From NCBI GenBank assembly GCA_015680685.1, contig MNCI01012628.1, positions 1,082,044-1,146,043 of the forward strand: a stretch of DNA of 64,000 nt. Reading direction: 5' to 3'. This DNA comes from Gnetum montanum. Lineage: Eukaryota > Streptophyta > Gnetopsida > Gnetales > Gnetaceae. The translations under genes and the position numbers were made by a program. Positions 36,033 through 47,696 of the stretch are shown here, one piece after another (position 1 is the first letter of the stretch; every line of letters starts with the position of its first letter). The notes below the pieces were generated by a model. The model was not told the DNA's origin. It searched no databases and worked only from the letters and a program-made list of their open reading frames with translations.

Positions 36033-36900
36033 CCTCCAGAGTATCATCGAACACATTCACTATCTACTCGAGAGGAAAACCCGTATCCATATCCATATGA
36101 TCCTCTACATCCCTCTACACCTACACCTCCACCTTCAACCTAATTACCTCCTACTATGTAGGGTGAGATTCCTCCATAGCCATAACAATGAAATTCTACA
36201 AGGGTTGTACACTCATAACCAATTTTTCAACCAAGTGTTCTAGATAATTGATCAAGGAAATGACATTTCTTCTAGCCTAACAGTCCTCTCCAGCCCTCAC
36301 AACCTACGCCAACTAATCGTCCTGCATCTCCATCACCCTCATCCTCTACATCAAATACCTTCAAGTATCCCTCAAACCAAGTGCCACCTAGGATCTGCAC
36401 TGTAATGCTAACTCATGTTGTTTCTGACTAGATCAAGACTGGTAATCTTGGTACAAAAAGATCTAACTTATGACGTCCACTCATTTATCTATGGATAACT
36501 AGACAAGAGCCATGCAAGGCTCTTCTTGACTTTGGTTCTAGAGTTAACCTCATCTCCCATGATATGTACAAGGCCTAGAACCTACCACCTCTTAAGAAGA
36601 GCAACATTCATCTAGAATTAGCAAATTAGTCAATTATTGTCCATTTACTATTAGTAGAGGACATTGTAACAACAATTTGTGGGTGGTCCTATCCTACTAA
36701 TTTTCTAGTAATCAAGGTGAACAATTGCAAAAATGACTTCTCTATTGTTATGAGAAGAGCTTGGTTAGAAATGTCTAAGGAAAATGAGCTAGAAAAAATT
36801 GAGAACAAGTGTATTCCATGCATTGTGTATAGTGATAATGGATGCAATTGCATGCAAAGGATTTTTTCAATCAAGAGAACATACATTAAGGCATGCAATT
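36033..36900 (+). pseudogene. Gag tail and retropepsin of element B
   Basis: After the target duplication the Tyr/Pro-rich gag tail resumes (YPPEYHRTHS), then a Pro/Ser/Thr-rich linker. The protease part (36515-36800) shows LLDFGSRVNLISHDMY, with DFG in place of DSG/DTG, then ILELAN-like and SIVMRRAWLEMS (usual form PIILGRPWL). Several stops. The altered active-site triad would itself be damaging. Confidence 0.7.
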
Positions 36901-37004
36901 AGTGTGCACAAGAGATCAATATTCAAAGGTATCTATATGTAGTAGCCACAAAGTAGGAGGGCACTAAGTGGCTAATAGCTGATTCAAATAGTAGCACAAT
37001 ATGC

Positions 37005-37884
37005 ATGGAGCCAACTAAGAGCCTAACATATGCATATGTTGAAGGCATGGAAAAAATTGAACAATTTTATTCCCAACTCTGTAATGAAGATGATGATACC
37101 TATTGGGGAGAGTTGAAAATCCCTGATTACTTTAAGCAGGAGCCCTTAGAACTAAAAATGTTACCAATCAATATGAAGTATGCATTTTTAAAGAATGGTA
37201 AATCGGTCATCATTAATTTCAAACTTGCTCATGAGCAAAAAGGAAATTTGTTGAAAGTGGTGAATAAATGGTAAATAGCCTTTTCTTAGTCATATCTAAA
37301 GCTAACAGGAATTGATCTAAGGATATGCCAACATCGCATCTACACCGACTCGACCATGAAGCCTAGAAGGCAGCCATAGAGATGGTTGAACCCTAAATTG
37401 AAGCAAATTGTTAAAGGGGAAATAAAACAACTCCTCAAGGTGAGGTTCATCTATCCAATTGTGGATACTGAGTGAGTTAGCCCACTCATAATTGTACCAA
37501 ATAAGGATGATAAATGGTAGTTCTACATTGACTTTAGGCTATTAAATATGGCAACATTTAAGGATCACTTTCCTTTGTCATTTGCAAATCAAGTATTAGA
37601 CATCATATCTTAGCATTATTATTATAGGTTTTTGGATTATTATAGTGGCTATAACCAAATCCAAATTGCACCCGAAGATCAACCAAGATAACATTCATGA
37701 GTCCCTGGGGGACTTTTGCATATTGTAAAATGACATTTGGCCTATGCAATGCCCCTACAACATTTTAATGCTTAGTCCTTATCATCTTTCAACAAAAAAT
37801 CGATAGTGGAGTCAAAGTCTTCATGGATGATTTTTTCCACCTATGGAGCTACCTTTGAGCAAGCCTTGGACTGACTTGAGCAAG
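37005..37884 (+). pseudogene. Reverse transcriptase of element B, first part
   Basis: An 89-residue open linker (37005-37274, ELKMLPINMKYAFL) leads into RT: KQIVKGEIKQLLK, YPIVDTE, VSPLIIVPNK, FRLLNMATFKDHFPL, FLDYYSGYNQIQIAPEDQ. The palm is decayed (VFMDDF-like site near 37820, preserved as SSWMIFSTYGATFEQALD in a shifted frame). It is split at 37884 by solo LTR D, after the codons for FEQALD and EQ. Confidence 0.82.
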
Positions 37885-38689
37885 TGATGAGTGGTGAGGT
37901 ACCCCTACACTCACCCATACAAATACGAGCGTTACACATGCAATCCAGTCGAACTCCAAGGAGTAAGTGCTTACGCGCCTTATGGAACACTTAAGGTTAA
38001 TTAGTCACTATCTTCCCAAGCTCACTTGTATTTGTCACGGTTGTATGGTTAAGTGAACTTTAGGTATATGATTTTTATGTATTTTATGTTTTTATCACCT
38101 ATGCTAAGAGAGCAAAGGGTGAAGAGACTAAGTAACTAACTTTAACTAACTAAGCTTTAATCATCCTAGCATCAGTATCCATTCCCACTTGCTGTTCACA
38201 CCCTGAACCAATGCAACACTACTGGGATTACCAAATGCTATTTGTTACTGGGATTACCAAGTGCAACGCACGTGCTCGAAGTGATCGTATTGAATGCACT
38301 TAACTATGAGAGTTGAGGGTTGAGAGAGATTAAGTCCTTAAGAAATAATTAAATCATTAACAATAATTAAAGTCTTATTTAGCTTAGTCCATATGCTACA
38401 TGGTTTATCCAAAATTTTGCCTTTATTGCCATACACAATTGTGTGCTTAGGTACAGAATTGCTCAAATAAAGATCCATTCACTTAGGGACCCCTACTGCG
38501 GGCACATGGAAATTATTATAACTCTAAAATGAAGAAATGGAAAAATTTTGGCTAAGGTCTAGATCTGGATGATGAAACAAGGAAGAGCTGCCTCTTATTT
38601 ATAGAACTGGTAATGAGCTACGATATCGCAGCTTCCGACGGGATATCGCGTACCCGATATCGCAGCTCATGCGATATCGTTTCCGATCA
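37885..38689 (-). mobile_element. Element D: solo LTR of the Z/C family
   Basis: Minus-strand solo LTR of 805 bp beginning TGATGAGT and ending CCGATCA. The flanks are GCAAG and ACAAG, a 5-base duplication with one change. The sequence is the C family LTR, with a dense CGATATCGC block at 38620-38690. It sits inside the B RT, whose frame continues VLKICVETNL on the right. It arose by recombination between the LTRs of a full element. Confidence 0.88.
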
Positions 38690-39320
38690 ACAAGTATTGA
38701 AGATATGTGTAGAGACAAACCTATGGCTCAACTAGCAAAAGATCCATCTCATGATCCAAGAAGGCATTGTGCTAGGGCACCGAATTTCACAAAAAGGGAT
38801 TGAGGAAAACCTAAAAAAGATAAGGGTCATCCAAGGAATAACACACCAACTAGAGATCGTCAAAGATGTTTGGTCATTCCTTGGACACACTAGTTACTAC
38901 CAATGATTTATTGAGAATTTCTTTAAGATTGCAAAGTTGTTGGAAGAACTTACAAAGAAAGATGAACCTTTCATCTAGACCAAGGAATGCAAACATGCAT
39001 TCAAACAATTAGAAGAGAAACTCATAAAAAAAACCAATCTTATGAGCACCAAATTGGTCCAAACCATTCCATATCATGATAGATGCATCTAACTATGCTT
39101 TGGGAGTAGTGCTCACATAGATGGACTATAAGAAACATCCATACTATATCCACTGTGTGAGTCAAAGCATTATGGGAGCATATTTAAATTACACCACCAT
39201 GGAGAAAGAATTAATGGTAGTGGTGTACATGCTAGAAAGGTCCAGGCACTATGTTCTTGGTTATAAAGTATTTGTGCATACAAACCACAATGCAATTTTC
39301 TCTTATGAATAAGCTGACGG
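38690..39320 (+). pseudogene. RT end and RNase H of element B
   Basis: Continues the RT with VLKICVETNLWLN, VLGHRISQKGIE and WSFLGHTSYY, then KLLEELTKKDEPF. RNase H follows from about 39060, with DRCI for the first acidic block, YYIHCVSQSIMGAYLNYTT, KELMVVVYMLERSRHYVLG and VHTNHNAI (39121-39312 open). It removes the RNA strand during cDNA synthesis. There is no second, archaeal-type RNase H between this and integrase, which separates B from the Tat element E. Confidence 0.82.
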
Positions 39321-39400
39321 TGAGCCCTCATGTCATACAATGGCTTATAATCTTGCAAGAATTAGATCTCACTATGGTAGATTGAAAAGAAACTGAGAAT

Positions 39401-40800
39401 GTGGTCACTAACCATCTCTTTCATTTAAGATGGGATAACAAAGAAGAGGACAACCCACTCTCTAATCAGTTTCTAGATGAACTCCTCTTTACTAGAGCAA
39501 TAAGTGAACAAATGCCTGAAAAAGAAACATGGTATAATGGCATCCTCACATATCTTCTCACTCAAGAGATGCCACAAGACTTGGATTTTAGGAAAAAGCA
39601 AAAATTTCTTCATTGGTTCAAATGCTTCATGAAATCAACAAACACCTTTACAAGGTGTGTGCCAATGGCTTGATTCGTTGGTGTGTCCCTGATGAAGATC
39701 AACTGCGTGTTCTCAAGGATGCTCATGAAGGACCTTACAATGGCCACTATGCAGGGAGACACATGGCCATAAAAATCCTGATGGCAAGATACTATTGGCC
39801 TAGGATCTTTAGGGATGTCCACCAGTTCATCAAGTCTTGTAAACATTGTCAACGTGATGGGCGGATGACCGCTTACATGGAAGGTCCTCAATAGTGGATT
39901 TAACCATTGGAACCTTTTGACATATGGGGCGTTGACTTCATGGGTCCCATCACATCCATGTCCAATGGGAAGGTGTATATTATAGTAGCAGTTGACTACT
40001 ACACAAAATGAGAAAAAATAGCAACTGTTACTGATTTTACATCATCCACTACTACTAAATTTATACAACAAAATATCATGAATAGGTTTAGGGTGCCACA
40101 TTTACTAATTTCTAATAATGGGACTCATTTCATAGGTGCCACATTTAGAAAATTAATGCAACATTTCGAGGTAGAACATAAATTAACAACACCTTATCAC
40201 CCCCAAGCCAACGATTAAGTAGAGGTAACCAATTGGGAGATTACAAAAATATTAACGTGAACCATTAGCAAATATAGAAGGGACTGGAGTAAAAAACTTA
40301 ACAATGCCCTCTAGGCTTATCATTGAACTTCTTCCTATTGGCTATTCTCCCTACGAGTTAGTGTATAAGAAACTTCCAATGCTCTTGATTCAATCTAAGC
40401 TCAATACACTCTCAACAACCTGTGATCTAAACCTTGATCTAAGTCTATTACAAAAGGAAAGATTGATGAATTTGAACATGCTTAACAAAAATTGCTTACT
40501 GGCCCTATCCTTGAATGAGGTGAACAAGGCATCCAGCAAGCAATGTCATGACCTTAGAATCAAAAAAGTAAAACTTCAACCAAGAGATAAGGTTCTTTAC
40601 TAGAACCCCATACATGTACCCCAAAAGAAAAAATTTCAAACATTGTGGGAGGAACCTTATATAATTGATCAAACCTTTCCCTCTGGGGCTATGTCAATCT
40701 ACAAACCTAACAACCCAAATAAAAAGCAGCTGGTCAATATCTAACCAGTCAAGCCTTTCCTAGAACTAAGACAGGCTAGTGTAAATACTACCTCAACAGA
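39401..40800 (+). pseudogene. Integrase of element B
   Basis: The zinc-binding H2C2 part is open (39613-39894): AHEGPYNGHYAGRHM then CKHCQRDG. The core follows with VDFMGPITS (first Asp), ISNNGTHF (second Asp replaced by Asn) and TPYHPQAND, then a stop and VEVTN for the Glu region. The C-terminal part to 40800 is full of stops. The D-to-N change alone would abolish activity. Confidence 0.85.
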
Positions 40801-40847
40801 TGGATAACCACATTCTATTTTTTGGATCTCCTCCCTCCAACTCAACC

Positions 40848-40860
40848 ATGGGGGAGATGG
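40848..40860 (+). other. Internal polypurine-like tract of element B
   Basis: ATGGGGGAGATGG just after the end of pol, resembling the terminal tract ATGGGGGTA at 46086. A and C have the same thing at the same place. Confidence 0.7.
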
Positions 40861-42995
40861 CCATTCATGTTGACCATTACCATGGCCTCTCAGTTTTTCT
40901 ACCTTTTTTTTCGCATTTTTGGTTTTACAATTTTTTTATTTTTGAATTTTTCTAATTTTACACCATCTTTAGTACCTTTAAAATTTCTTGATTATTTTAT
41001 AATTTCTTATATATTTTACTTTTTTTTACTTTCTTTTGTTTAAGTGTGATATTTTCTCATTTTTTCTAATAAATTTGCTTTATTATCACAGGACATAGTA
41101 TCATTGTTACTGTTTACTAATGGTGGTTTGTGCTTAATGTGTGATTGTTGATGTTTGATTTCTATTTTTGAATTATGATGTTTTATGACTTTGACATAGT
41201 TTATTTTTCATGGAACAGGTAGCCAATCCATGTCATCCATTTATCCAATGAACTTTATGATTTTTCTTATTCTAGGAATTTAAGGTCCTTTTTCATTAAA
41301 GAAACTTTTAATCAATCAATGACCTTGGTAGTTCCAGAATTAGGAAGTATTCAAAGGCTTGTAAAGGGTGTGACTTCAAGGGGACTCAATACTCTTTATA
41401 CTCTTCTACTTACTTGAGTGCTTGAGTGTTTTTCATGGACTTCTTGTCATTCCACACCAACCAATAATAGGAAGACAAATAAAGTCATTGCGTGGTGTGG
41501 TTCCCATTCAAAAAAAACACTAAAAAAACAAAAATAATGGGAATTCAAAGCACACCCTTTCAACACGAATAATTCCTCACAGTGCATGGTTTCCATGTTG
41601 AAAAAAACCAATGAGAATTTAAAGCACACCCCTTGGACAAATAAAAGGACTACAAGAATTGGTTATGGGACTCAAATATCATGAACCTATGCCTAAAGAT
41701 CTCCACTAACTAAAGCTTTCTCTCTTACTTCCTACTTCTCCATTCTTCTCTTTGTGGAATGGTGGTGGTTTTGTAGAAGCGCTCTTATGTCTCATGTGGA
41801 TGGATCGATCTTAGAGTGGTGATGCGAAGTCACTGAAAGTAGATGGTTTTGGTCTAGATTGAGGATGGAAATTCCTAGGTCATTTTAACCATAAATTCCA
41901 TAAGGGACTTCTTATGACCTCAACTTGGAACTTCATTCCACCTTCTCTATCATCCATCCATGTTGCCATAACTCACCTCACTATATGTTTTGCTCCATGT
42001 CTTGGTCTAATGTGTTGGGATTCTTGAATGGATTCTTTTATGTTGGTATTTAGCTTTTCATGACCATTAATTGACTATGGGTCCCACAGACCCTTCAGTT
42101 GAGGTTATGCAAGGGCAAAAAGGGCATAAGCCTGCTATGGGGAGGACCCACTTGCATAGCTTTTAGCTTGATTAATTAAGGTTCCTTACCCTTGACATCA
42201 CTACAATCTTATATTTCACATTTTCCATTACGTAAACCACTTAGTACTCCTTAATCTTTCATTTCATTCATCCACTAAATTAATTTTTCTCTATTTTTTC
42301 CACTTTATGAGCTTCAACATCCTCTTCTCCTGTTTCATACTATTCTTGGTCTTCTAAGCTTCCATTTGATCCTAATTTCATTCAAAAATTCCTTGTATTT
42401 TAAAAGTTTGACCAAGTCAATGGTGGTCATTGATTGCATCAATGGGGCCTCATCGACACAACCAACTACATCAACAAGGCCTCATCGACTAGGCCTCATC
42501 AATGCAATGCTTAGATCCTATATATACCATTGAACACTTTGGAATTTTTTGCAAATTTCTCATAACACATGGGAAATTTTTGTAATTTTTTAGAGCCCAA
42601 AACCTTCCAAAGCTTATAACTTCCCAACTATTTGTCCAAATCACTCTGTTTTTTGATCTTGCGCTTACCAGAGATAAGATCTTTATCATGGGGGCCACAA
42701 ACCTTAAGGTTTCCAATGAAAAATTGATGAAATTTTTTTAAAAATTTTCCTAACTCCCCTAAAGGATTAATAACCTTAACCATATATAAACATCAACTTT
42801 TTCCCAAGTTAACCCTTCAAACAACCTCTGGGATGAATTATTCATCATAATACATAAAATAAATAATAATTGGATTAATTAAATAAGTCATAATCACAAC
42901 TTAGCCAAGTGTAACTATGCTCAAGAGTTAAGGTATCCCAATTTTTTTAAGGTTACACAATGATTACTAATTCATGGTCTTATTGTGATTACAGA
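40861..42995 (+). other. Spacer of element B with conserved blocks
   Basis: A T-rich run (40890-41060), a block at 41340-41460 shared with A, GGGGAGGACCCACTTGC (42160-42176) shared with A and C, then the promoter-like block and a leader of about 470 bases. No open frame here is conserved between the three elements. Confidence 0.7.
42425..42530 (+). promoter_or_regulatory. Internal promoter-like block of element B
   Basis: GGCCTCATCGAC and variants occur four to five times (42450-42512), followed by CCTATATATACC (42517-42528). GGCCTCATCGAC is also the word repeated in the B 3' LTR (46120-46150). The TATA lies about 475 bases before the accessory ATG. Confidence 0.65.
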
Positions 42996-45853
42996 TGGCA
43001 CCCAAACAAAAATGTCTACAGGAAGGAGAACCCTCCCAACCATAGGAGAAATGACCTAAAGCTGGAAGGGGCTAGCAAGAACAAGGCCAAGAACTACTAG
43101 AGGTAACCCATGCAACAGGACCTCTTTGGGAGGAGCCCAAAGTGAAATCTATTTGACAAATTCCATAGGAAGAAGTGCCAACCAAACAATCACAAAAAGG
43201 AGAAGTGCCTGGACTTGTGCCAAGGCTTGAGGTCACGTTGACTCAAGCTTGCCTAGACATCATTTGGTCCTGAGACATTCAAATATCAATCCTTCAAGAG
43301 ATCAACTTCGAGCCATTTTTGGACAAAGCCCCAAAGGATATCAAGACACAACTACAAACCTCTCCCATGAGGCTAGTCATCATGTTTAGTGGGAAATGGT
43401 ATATGGGAGAGACCTATCTCTTCTAGAATAGCCAAAGGCTAGGGTCTATTGTCAAGATCAAGAACATTCAAGTGTCCTACTTTGTAGAAGCCACTACATA
43501 GGCACTTGGATTCCCTACCATAGGAGCACAACTGGCTGAATTATCTACAAAAGATGATCCTAAGGCCAAAAGGAAGTGGACCCAGTGATGCTAAAGGGTC
43601 AACCATAAGGAGTATGGTGCACTCACACCAATGGAGCAGATTTATTTCAAGATTTCAGCCTATCATCTCAATCCAATGGTGAGGCCAAGTAAAGTGACTG
43701 CTTTCTCTACCTAAGCATGTGCTGCTCTAAGCAAGAAGTTCCCCATTAACCTTCCACAACTACTATACTTGGAGATTGAAAAATGTTTCATATAAAATGA
43801 ACATGAAAGGAAGACCTTGCCCTTTCCATGCCTCATCAAAAAACTTTTCAAAAGGGTAGGCATTTTTCACTACTCTAACAACACTCTCAGGAATGTACCC
43901 ATGGCCTCATGGGGAGAAATGATGAAGGATAAAATTCCATCAACAACTCAAGAAGAGGAGCTATCACCATCACCACCCACTCAAGAAACAACACTAGAGG
44001 CCTGTGCAACCATTGAATGTTTACAAAAAATCTAAGAATAGCTCTTCAGTGAACAAGAGCAACAAATAGGAATGAGTAGGGTGGATTCATCTATGTATCG
44101 ACCAACAATTAGTCACCTTAATGAGGTGACCCAAATAATTAGCCAAATGGAGAGGGTTGGTCCCATTTTCTCTGCACAAAGAATGCATCTTCCTTCAAGG
44201 TTAAATCCCAACACCCAAGAGGTGATGGTGTCACTAGTAACATATCATCTATTCCCAAAAATCTCTAAGAATGTTGCCACCTTCTTGATAAGGTTGAAGA
44301 AAGGTGAAGATGTAACTATCTTAATGATGTAGCATCATGGACAAGAGACAATAGTAGAAGTGATAGCTGATCGTGTAGCTGAAGCACTGAATGCACCTAC
44401 GACATCTCTACTAGATGTATCTACACTCCAAGATGTACACACATCCACAAGCATGGTTAGTGGCAAGTTAGATGCAACTCCACATGAAAAATTGTTCGAA
44501 CAACTAGTAGGAATTAGGCAACCAACTCTAGACATCTTTAATATTCTGTAGAACATCATTGCAACCCAGTCGGAGCTACTGAATGCAAGAGGAAAATGTA
44601 CTATTTTGGAGGGGCAACTAGAAATGATCCAAGAGCAGAATCAACACTTGGTCATGAAGGTTGTCGTACTTCATTCCTAACTTGTAGAACAAATAACCCT
44701 TAGCCCAACAATAACAAGAGATGAAGCTATCAAATAACTTCAAGAATGATTTCAAAAGGCTGAGGAGGAAGTAGTGATGGACATCTTTAAACAATCTATA
44801 GCAGAAGCCAAAATGCACTCAAGCAAAAAGGAATTGAATCAAATGCATCAAGAGAATGAATCATTGACTGCATAGAATCATCACCTATGAAATGTTAATG
44901 CATAGAAAGATCAAATGTAAGAATTCATTCATCAATAACAAGAGTAGCTTACCAGGGGAAACACTAAATAAAGGAAATTTGCTGTAGAAAATTGAAATCT
45001 ATCAATGAAGGAGGTACGCACATTGCATCAAAATTTTACCATCAACATTGTTTCCTAGAAGAATGAAGCTCTCAAATTTGAAAAATTGAAAAATCACTAC
45101 AAGGACTAGGTCAAGTTGTAAAAAGAAGTGAATGAAAAATAAATCCAGATGACAAAGACAAAAATGAATGAAGCCCTCTAGCAACTCTAGCAAGGAAGAA
45201 AGATGTGGTAGCCCATCCTTAAAGGGATTGAGACCTACAACAAAGTGGAGATCTACTTGAAGGAGTTGCAAATCAAGAAGATGATAGAGTACATGGATTT
45301 GGTCAATCTTCATTACACAAACCTGGAATTGCTGACTATTAGATAGCCATGTTTAGAGTTAGAAAAATAAGTGGCTAGCTCGTATCTGCTATATAAGGTT
45401 GAGTTCAAGCACCACAAAGACACCAAGTAGAAGCTTGAGACTACAAATGCTGAACTCGAAGTTCTTAGAGGACAATTTGGAGATCAATGATCTATCACTG
45501 AGAACTTAGCTAGACAAATGAATGACTACTAGGAGTTGAAGAACACAGTGAGAGCATTTGACATTGAATGCAAATGGTTTGCTGCCTAGTTTGTCAATGC
45601 TAAGGAGTTGTTTCCAATAATACCATGTCCTTGGGATGTGCCCATCTCAACCCACATTGGGGAAGCTGCATGGATGGTGCATGATCTTAGGAGTAAGTAG
45701 GAGAAAATGAAAGCACTGCTGGATGCTTTCTACCTCCAACCTAAAGTTGTAGTAGTAGCAGGACAACTACAACCACCTCAACCACTACCAATGCATGAAG
45801 CTAGTGAAGGTCCCTCAAAGCCTCAAGAGCCACCACCACTTGGGACCATTTGA
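42996..45853 (+). pseudogene. 3' accessory ORF of element B
   Basis: Starts MAPKQKCLQEGEPSQP at 42996, directly after TGATTACAG. The globular part (43250-43900) has QEINFEPFLDKAPKDIK, GKWYMGETYLF, LGFPTIGAQLAELS and LPFPCLIKKLF, alignable with C. Coiled-coil-rich stretches (44360-45500) are full of Glu, Lys, Gln and Met. The tail is Pro-rich (QPPQPLPMHEAS) and ends PPPLGTI and stop at 45851-45853. Most stops are TAG or TAA where C or A has Gln or Trp. At least one frameshift is present, as the start and end frames differ. About 950 codons originally. Function unknown. Confidence 0.78.
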
Positions 45854-46085
45854 TCTCCTCCAACAAGCTTCACACCATCAAGAAACACGTTATCTAATTT
45901 TTGAAGAGTTGAATCATTATGTTTAATTTTGTGTCCTAAACACCTTCACTTTTTATAATTTGTTGATCCATACACTCCATTTTTTGTCAAGTCAGTCAAT
46001 TTGTTTTATGTGAAGAAAAGTCAATCAATAATCCCATACCTTTTCAATTTTGTAATAGAACTCTAGGATAAGTTTTCATTCAGTC

Positions 46086-46094
46086 ATGGGGGTA
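46086..46094 (+). other. Polypurine tract of element B
   Basis: ATGGGGGTA directly before the 3' LTR. Confidence 0.85.
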
Positions 46095-47028
46095 TGATGA
46101 GTCCCGTTAAGTTGGCTACATTGACGACACCTCGTCGATGAGGCCTCATCGACAAGGCTTAGTCAATGAATCTTACCATGTGTTGATGAGGCCCTGTAGA
46201 CATAGTATCAATTTTCTTGATTTTCAATTATAAATATGCACTTGCAACCACATTTATGGCATAGTATATTGTAACTACAGTGGAGCTCTTGCATTTGTTT
46301 AATTTGAAAGTTAGAATTTTTCCTCCAAGTGCCCGTAGTAAGAGTCATTGAGTGTATAGATCTTTATTCGAGCATTGTTGTACCTGAGCACGATAGTGTG
46401 TGCGACAATAAAGATGAGCTTTCTAATAAACCTTGCAGCACTTTGGATAGATTAGCTACTTTATTTATGCATTTAATATTTTCAATTATTTATTAAATGT
46501 TTTCAATTAATTATTAAATATTTCCTAGTTATTACATTAATGAGACAATTAAACGAGATAGATTACATACATAAGTACGACGACTTCGAGTGTAGCATGT
46601 ATTTGCTTGGTAATCCCAACAACGTTATTGCTTGGTACACCCAGTAGCATAGCACTTGGTCATCCAGTAGTGGATACATGGGTTCAAGATGTGTACAGAA
46701 AGTGGGAATGGATGCTTATGTTAGGATTAGTTAAATGATTAGTTAATTAGTTAATTTAGATTAGTTAATCAAATCCCTTTTTATCTACAATTCAAGCACC
46801 CAACTATAAAACATAAAAATGATAAAAATTAAATGCCTTAGTTACACTTAACCATACTAATGAATGTCACAAGTGTAATTGGAAGGATAATGATTGACCT
46901 TAAGGATAGATTTATTTTCTAAAGGGCTAGTGCACTGAAAATGAGAAAGTCTGTGAAATTTAACTGGATCACACGTGAACACTTCATGATTCATATGGTT
47001 GGGTGTAAGGATACCTCACTGCTTATTA
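46095..47028 (+). repeat. 3' LTR of element B (934 bp)
   Basis: Starts TGATGAGTCCC, ends TGCTTATTA (decayed from CACTCATCA). Motifs of GATGAGGCC/GGCCTCATCGAC type (46118-46195) precede ATTATAAATATGC (46225-46240). Its last 155 bases pair with 24903-25057. Confidence 0.88.
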
Positions 47029-47696
47029 CCAACAAACAAAGTCATCAACACATACCTTGTAAAGGTGCTCATTGATTTCCATGAAGTATTTTTCCTAATG
47101 AAGAAACTATTGCTTCTTCCTAAAGTCCAGATCTTGTGGCATCCCCTGAGTGAGAAGGTAAGTGAGGATGCCATCATCCCATTTTGTTTCTATGGGTACT
47201 TGGTCATTTATTGCTCCTATAAAGAGGATTTCATCTAAGAACTAATCAGAGAGTAGGATCTCCTCTCTTTATTATCTCATCTTAGTCAAGAGAGGTGGTC
47301 AGTGACCATGTTCTTAGTCTCTTTTTGATCTATCATTGTGAGATCAAATTCCTACAAGATCACAGGCCACCATATGATACAAGGGCTCACCGTTAGCTTG
47401 TTCATTAGGAAGTGGATGGAACTATGATTTATATGCAAAAATAATTTATAGCCAAGCACATAGTGCTTGAACTTGTCTAGAACATACACCACTACCATTA
47501 GTTCTTTATCAGTTGTGTGTAATTTAATTGTGCACTCACAATGCTTTAGCTTGTACAGTGGATGTAGTATAAACATTTCTTATCATTTAACTTTGTAAGC
47601 ATAGCTCCCAAGGCATAATTAGATGCATCTATCATTATATAAAATGTTCTAGACCAATTTGGTGCCCATAGAATTAGAGTTTCTACAAGTGTCTCC
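47029..47696 (-). pseudogene. RNase H and linker to integrase of element A (part beyond B)
   Basis: Minus strand, alignable with 39010-39690 of B: WAPNWSRTFYIMIDASNYA, then ALGAMLTKLND, KKCLYYIHC, ELMVVVYVLDKFKHYVLG and the linker toward the zinc-binding part. Joined in order with 23930-24905 it gives a pol lacking only about 100 bases. It is cut at 47696 by the LTR of E. Confidence 0.82.

Larger units (their letters stand above)
24903..47028 (+). mobile_element. Element B: Athila-like retrotransposon with 3' accessory ORF
   Basis: Plus strand: remnant 5' LTR (24903-25057), primer site, gag, protease, RT, RNase H, integrase, internal purine tract, spacer, accessory ORF, polypurine tract and a full 3' LTR (46095-47028). 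It is interrupted by C (27326-36027) and D (37885-38689). Without these it would be about 12.5 kb. It lies within the pol of element A and lost most of its 5' LTR together with about 100 bases of A. Confidence 0.88.

Noticed and set aside
40822-41043. Phe-rich 73-residue frame as an env-like membrane protein
   Set aside because: It is the T-rich run behind the internal purine tract; A and C have T-rich DNA there but no matching frame.
46095-47028. B 3' LTR as the 5' LTR of an element to the right
   Set aside because: It is preceded by a polypurine tract and followed by minus-strand A pol with no primer site.
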